In this document: one piece after another, positions 6,136 to 9,787 of the stretch
Position numbering within the stretch: the stretch's first letter is position 1
Layout: each line of letters opens with the position of its first letter
Assembly: GCA_946627905.1 (NCBI GenBank)
Contig: CAMOVY010000031.1
Coordinates: 1 to 9,787, forward strand
Source of the DNA: an uncultured Clostridia bacterium
Lineage (GTDB): Bacteria > Bacillota > Clostridia > Christensenellales > Borkfalkiaceae
DNA: 9,787 bases
Direction of reading: 5' to 3'
Translations under genes and position numbers: made by a program
Notes under the pieces: model-generated
The model's input: the letters and a program-made list of their open reading frames with translations, nothing else
Told to the model about the DNA's origin: nothing
Database searches by the model: none

Positions 6136-9100
6136 ATGCTTGAAAAAATCGTAGCGTTAAGAAACGGGGAAAATTCGGTAAACGAATTTCTTTCCGCACT
6201 CCGCCAAGGTATACCTTCGGCGGTTTTCGGTGTTTCGGACGCATTTAAAAATTATCTCGTTGCCACGGTGGAAGAACCCGTTTTATACGTGGTTAAAGAC
6301 TTTCTTGCCGCCGCTACGGCGGAGCGCGCCATAAGGGAATTAACGGGCAAAAAAGTCGTGAACCTCCCCGAAAAGGAAGAAACGCTTATTATAACGCGCG
6401 CTTTTTCCAAAGACGGGCTTTATAAACGCATCCGCGCGATAAAAGATATAGTCGGCGCGGACGTTATTATTACCACCGCCGCCGCGCTTATGCAGACTTG
6501 CCCGAAAACGGTACGAACTTTCACCGTGTCGCGCGGGCAAACGCTGTCTAGGGAAGAGATTGTCGGATTTTTAACCGAAACGGGCTACGAGCGCACGGAA
6601 AGCGTAGAAGTAAAGGGCACTTTCGCCGTTCGCGGCGACGTGTTGGACGTGTTCCCGATAGACGAGATAGAACCTTTGCGTATAGATTTTTTCGACGATT
6701 ACGTAGAGAATATCAAAATTTTCGATACCGATACCAGAAAGATTGCGGCGACAGTTGAGCGGGCGGAGATTATTCAGGCAAAGGAATACGTTTTTAAAAA
6801 CGACGAACTGCAAAGAATTTTAAAAATCGTCAAAGAAGAAACGCTTGCCGCCGATAAAACCCGTAAAGTCCGACTTAAAGAGATTTACGAAGATATTTTG
6901 CTTGCGGCGGAAAGGCAAGACGAGAGACTTAACGCGCTTGCGGTACTTTCCGAAAACTGCGGCACGGTGTTCGATTTGCTTTCACGAAATACCGTGGTTA
7001 TTTTCGACGAAGCAAAGCGTATTTACGACTTGGCGGTGCTTAACGCCACGGAGTTTACCGAACGGTTTAATGCACTACACCTATCGGGCGAAGTGTTTTC
7101 GTTTGCCGAAAAGAATTGCATAGGCGTTGAAGAATTAAAAAACAGACTGCTGTCCTATAGGCAAGCGACCTTGCAGACCTTGTCTACCGCAAATCCCTTT
7201 TTCAGCCCTTTAAAAATCATAAACCCGAAGTCGGGCGGCGTTATAAACTACCGCCTTGACTTTAAAGAATTGTTTACCGATATAGACGCTTGGCTGTATT
7301 CGGGGTACAGGGTTCTGATTTTAGCGGGGGATAGCCGCCGCGCGGAGATGCTGTGTAAGGATTTATCCGATTACGGCATAGCGTCCGCTATTCAAAAGCG
7401 CGGCGATTTTAAAGGCGTTATAATTTCTACCGAAACGCTGTCCGCGGGATTTATATTTCACGAAGAAAAAGCGGTGGTTATAGGTAGCGGCAACCTGTTT
7501 TCACGCGGCGCGCCCGCCAAAAAGTTAAAGGTTAAAAGGCAGAGTTTTTTCACCGCGCCCGAAGTCGGCGACTACTGCGTGCACGAAGTTCACGGCATAG
7601 GCAGGGTATTAGGTTCTAAAAAGATAACGACGACCGAAGGCACTAAAGACTACGTGGCGGTGGAATATCAGGGCGGCGACGTGTTATACGTACCCGTCGA
7701 GCAGATGGATATTTTAACCCGCTATTTAGGTAGCGAGAAGAAACCCAAACTCTCGCGAATAGGCGGCGCGGACTTTGAAAAAATCAAAAAATCGGTTAAA
7801 GAAAGTATCCGCAAAATGTCCTTCGACCTTAAAAAACTGTATTCCGAGCGGGAGCAGTCCGAAGGTTTTGCTTTCAAATCGGACGGGGAACTCGAAAAGG
7901 CGTTTGACGCCGCCTTTCCTTTTGAAGAAACGCCCGACCAGATAACCGCGGAAAACGACGTAAAAAGCGATATGGCAAGCGGCAAAGTTATGGATAGGCT
8001 TATCTGCGGGGACGTGGGGTTCGGCAAAACCGAAGTGGCGTTCCGCGCGGTTTTTTTGGCGGTACTAAGCGGCAAACAGGCGGCAATGCTTGCGCCTACC
8101 ACCATACTTACCGAACAGCATTATAATACCGCGGTAGAGCGGTTTAAGAATTTCGGCGTAAAAATAGCCGTGCTTAACCGTTTCCGCACCCCCGCGGAGC
8201 AGAAAAAAACATTATCCGACTTAAAAGAAGGTAAAATCGATTTTATAATAGGCACGCACAGGCTTTTAAGCGGCGACGTGGCTTTCCGCGACTTGGGGCT
8301 GTTGGTTTTAGACGAAGAACAGCGCTTCGGGGTGGAACATAAAGAAAAAATCAAACTTTTAAAAAAGAACGTGGATACGCTTACGCTTACCGCAACGCCT
8401 ATTCCGCGAACTTTGCATATGTCCCTTTCGGGGATTCGAGCGATAAGCGTGATAAACACGCCGCCCAAAAAGCGTTTGCCCGTGCAGACGTACGTGGTTG
8501 AAGAGACGGAAACGCTTATAAAAGACGCCGTATCAAGGGAGATAAACCGCGGCGGACAGGCGTTCGTTTTATACAACAGGGTAGAAAGCATATTTACCTT
8601 TGCGGCAAGACTTAAAAATCTTATGCCCGACCTTAAGTTTACCGTCGTGCACGGCAGGATGAACGAGCGGGAAATGGAGAACGGCGTTTCGGAATTTTAT
8701 CAAGGGAAAACGGACGTTTTAGTATCGACTACGATAATAGAAAACGGTATAGATTTACCGCGCGCCAACACGCTTATAGTAATAGACGCGGACAGGCTGG
8801 GGCTATCTTCTTTATACCAACTGAAAGGCAGGGTAGGCAGAAGCGACCGTTTAGCATACGCGTATTTTACATTTAAAAGGGATAAAATTTTATCCAACGT
8901 CGCTTACGAGCGGCTTAACGCCATTATAGAATTTACCGAAATGGGCAGCGGCATAAAAATCGCCATGCGCGATTTGGAAATCCGCGGTGCGGGCAATATT
9001 TTAGGCGCACAGCAACACGGGCATATGGATAAAATAGGGTACGAGTTGTATTCTAAACTTTTACGCGAAGAGATTTCAGGCAAAGAAGAAAAGACGCCCG

Positions 9101-9534
9101 AACTCGATATCCGTTTAAGCGCGTATATTCCCGAAAGTTATATAGAAGGCAGCGTGGCGCGGATGGACGCGTATAAGGAGATTGCGGAGTTAAATTCCGC
9201 TAATGCCGAGAAAGATTTTATCGCCGCTATAAAAGACGCGTACGGCGATATTCCCGCAGAAGTTAAAAATCTTATCGATATCGCCGTGGCAAAGTATCTT
9301 GCCATGAAAATTTCCGCCGTTAAAATCACGGTATCGAAAGGCGAAACGAGTTTGACGTTTGAAAATTTTAACGCTTTTAATAACGCCGCGCTTATGGAAA
9401 CTATAGAAAGTTATAAGGAAAAAGCGCGCATTTCGATGGCGGGCGCGCCGAAAATAGAGTTTATGAGAACCTCAGAAAACAACTCTGGGATGCTGGCTAT
9501 CGTTCGCGAATTTCTGTCAAAAGCCGTAATTTAG
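6136..9534 (+). CDS. mfd: Transcription-repair coupling factor Mfd
   Basis: A DNA translocase that removes RNA polymerase stalled at lesions and recruits UvrA for repair. The 1132 residues are near the family norm (about 1150-1180). The N-terminal UvrB-like part (about 1-360) lacks a GKT Walker A, as expected. GTFAVRGDVLDVFP (161-174) and LRIDFF (181-186) keep R166, R182 and F186, which appear to match the UvrA-contacting R165, R181 and F185 of the E. coli protein. The RNA polymerase interaction (CarD/RID) domain is at about 473-535, starting at VGDYCVHEVHGIGRV. The motor has Walker A GDVGFGKT (625-632), DEEQ (726-729), TATP (752-755) and QLKGRVGR (895-902). The autoinhibitory C-terminal domain spans about 985-1090. 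The start at ATG 6136 has a modest AGGTAGG site 4 nt upstream. No convincing terminator follows. Confidence 0.98.
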   Translation: MLEKIVALRNGENSVNEFLSALRQGIPSAVFGVSDAFKNYLVATVEEPVLYVVKDFLAAATAERAIRELTGKKVVNLPEKEETLIITRAFSKDGLYKRIRAIKDIVGADVIITTAAALMQTCPKTVRTFTVSRGQTLSREEIVGFLTETGYERTESVEVKGTFAVRGDVLDVFPIDEIEPLRIDFFDDYVENIKIFDTDTRKIAATVERAEIIQAKEYVFKNDELQRILKIVKEETLAADKTRKVRLKEIYEDILLAAERQDERLNALAVLSENCGTVFDLLSRNTVVIFDEAKRIYDLAVLNATEFTERFNALHLSGEVFSFAEKNCIGVEELKNRLLSYRQATLQTLSTANPFFSPLKIINPKSGGVINYRLDFKELFTDIDAWLYSGYRVLILAGDSRRAEMLCKDLSDYGIASAIQKRGDFKGVIISTETLSAGFIFHEEKAVVIGSGNLFSRGAPAKKLKVKRQSFFTAPEVGDYCVHEVHGIGRVLGSKKITTTEGTKDYVAVEYQGGDVLYVPVEQMDILTRYLGSEKKPKLSRIGGADFEKIKKSVKESIRKMSFDLKKLYSEREQSEGFAFKSDGELEKAFDAAFPFEETPDQITAENDVKSDMASGKVMDRLICGDVGFGKTEVAFRAVFLAVLSGKQAAMLAPTTILTEQHYNTAVERFKNFGVKIAVLNRFRTPAEQKKTLSDLKEGKIDFIIGTHRLLSGDVAFRDLGLLVLDEEQRFGVEHKEKIKLLKKNVDTLTLTATPIPRTLHMSLSGIRAISVINTPPKKRLPVQTYVVEETETLIKDAVSREINRGGQAFVLYNRVESIFTFAARLKNLMPDLKFTVVHGRMNEREMENGVSEFYQGKTDVLVSTTIIENGIDLPRANTLIVIDADRLGLSSLYQLKGRVGRSDRLAYAYFTFKRDKILSNVAYERLNAIIEFTEMGSGIKIAMRDLEIRGAGNILGAQQHGHMDKIGYELYSKLLREEISGKEEKTPELDIRLSAYIPESYIEGSVARMDAYKEIAELNSANAEKDFIAAIKDAYGDIPAEVKNLIDIAVAKYLAMKISAVKITVSKGETSLTFENFNAFNNAALMETIESYKEKARISMAGAPKIEFMRTSENNSGMLAIVREFLSKAVI

Positions 9535-9548
9535 CGAAAAATTGCTGT

Positions 9549-9582
9549 AAGCGGAAAATCAAAATTATCAAAAAGCGGAAAA
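9549..9582 (+). repeat. Short direct repeat downstream of mfd
   Basis: AAGCGGAAAA occurs at 9549-9558 and again at 9573-9582, a 24-nt period. A looser copy, AGCGAAAAA, overlaps the mfd stop at 9533-9541. The copies lie just upstream of the -35 of the next promoter. They may be activator half-sites or simple A-rich chance repeats. Confidence 0.35.
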
Positions 9583-9586
9583 ACGA

Positions 9587-9615
9587 TTGCAATTTTGTTT
9601 CATATAGTATATACT
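9587..9615 (+). promoter_or_regulatory. Sigma-A type promoter for the lipoprotein gene
   Basis: A -35 TTGCAA (9587-9592, four of six consensus bases) and a -10 TATACT (9610-9615, five of six) are spaced by exactly 17 nt. Transcription would begin near 9622, giving a leader of about 43 nt before the ATG at 9665. The downstream gene can thus be expressed independently of mfd. Confidence 0.6.
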
Positions 9616-9625
9616 ATTTGAGTAT
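9604..9625. repeat. Palindrome and extra half-site over the -10 (possible operator)
   Basis: ATAGTATATACTAT (9604-9617) is a perfect 14-bp palindrome covering the -10 hexamer. A further AGTAT at 9621-9625 makes an inverted pair with ATACT at 9611-9615 across 5 nt. Three alternating AGTAT/ATACT half-sites therefore lie across the -10 and the predicted start of transcription. This resembles a repressor site, although it is so A/T-rich that chance remains possible. Confidence 0.4.
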
Positions 9626-9664
9626 AACAAAAATTATTTTCGCTTGATTTTTGGAGAGAAATAT

Positions 9665-9787
9665 ATGAAGAAGTTGCTTTTAAAACTTACGACCTTACTG
9701 CTTGCCGTAGTTATGGGCATAGCGGGTTTTTCGGGTTGTAATCTTATAACAGACGATACCGAACGCAACTTAAATCAGGTAGTTGCC
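9665..9787 (+). CDS. N-terminus of a lipoprotein, probably a PrsA/SurA-like foldase (3' end outside window)
   Basis: The first 41 residues of a secreted lipoprotein are visible. MKK is followed by a hydrophobic core (LLLKLTTLLLAVVMGIAG), and FSGC (residues 22-25) forms a lipobox, so signal peptidase II would cut before C25, leaving the protein anchored on the outer face of the membrane. The mature part begins CNLITDDTERNLNQVVA. An acidic stretch leading into NQVVA is typical of PrsA/SurA N-terminal peptidyl-prolyl isomerases, where it continues into a VNGxxI segment, and such a gene often follows mfd in Clostridia. That identity is inferred from little sequence and from position; only the lipoprotein signal is certain. 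GGAGAG (9653-9658) lies 6 nt before the ATG, with a promoter upstream. Confidence 0.8.
   Translation, partial: MKKLLLKLTTLLLAVVMGIAGFSGCNLITDDTERNLNQVVA

Noticed and set aside
7722..8591. Two minus-strand open frames (127 and 156 codons) opposite mfd
   Set aside because: Serine-rich antisense shadows of the helicase domains, with no start signals; the Mfd frame is fully conserved in motif order.
9538..9596. AAAATTGC ... GCAATTTT inverted repeat as an mfd terminator
   Set aside because: The 8-bp arms are 43 nt apart and A/T-rich, the 3' arm overlaps the next -35, and no proper T tract follows.
1..9787. tRNA, rRNA, CRISPR, insertion sequence, phage, toxin-antitoxin or defence genes
   Set aside because: None is visible: nearly all bases belong to the listed plus-strand genes, and the two gaps of about 130 nt hold only promoter-type signals.

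Overview
The window reads as one continuous stretch of plus-strand bacterial chromosome with moderate GC (low-to-mid 40s percent, judged by eye), frequent ATA, AGA and AGG codons, AGGAG-type ribosome binding sites and consensus sigma-A promoters. The order prs - pth - mfd - lipoprotein (probable foldase), next to a LicC/LicD-type surface polysaccharide cluster, suggests a Gram-positive Firmicute, most likely an uncultured gut-type member of Clostridia. That placement is inferred from gene content and signals; there is no rRNA or marker tree behind it.

Region 1 (1-4397) is the end of a cell-surface polysaccharide operon. It holds the C-terminal tail of a probable family 2 glycosyltransferase, a complete family 2 glycosyltransferase with a TTG start, a LicC-like CTP-dependent nucleotidyltransferase, a Wzx/TacF-type flippase, and a LicD-family phosphotransferase. 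The genes are 8-24 nt apart or overlap, and I see no promoter between them. Together they suggest that a lipid-linked glycan is built in the cytoplasm, decorated with a phospho-substituent (phosphocholine is the best-known case) through a CMP-activated donor, and flipped across the membrane. No choline kinase or choline transporter lies in the window, so phosphocholine is a hypothesis.

Region 2 (4398-9534) is core housekeeping. A 129-nt gap carries a near-consensus sigma-A promoter and leader for prs (PRPP synthase). A strong hairpin separates prs from pth (peptidyl-tRNA hydrolase), which has no visible Shine-Dalgarno sequence. mfd (transcription-repair coupling factor) follows 31 nt later.

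Region 3 (9535-9787) is a 130-nt AT-rich gap with a second promoter overlapped by a palindrome, then the start of a lipoprotein gene cut by the window end, probably a PrsA/SurA-like foldase.

There are no tRNA or rRNA genes, CRISPR arrays, insertion sequences or phage genes. No gene-free stretch exceeds 300 bases. I see no clearly new system; the points worth checking are the LicC-flippase-LicD cassette and the structured regulatory gaps.
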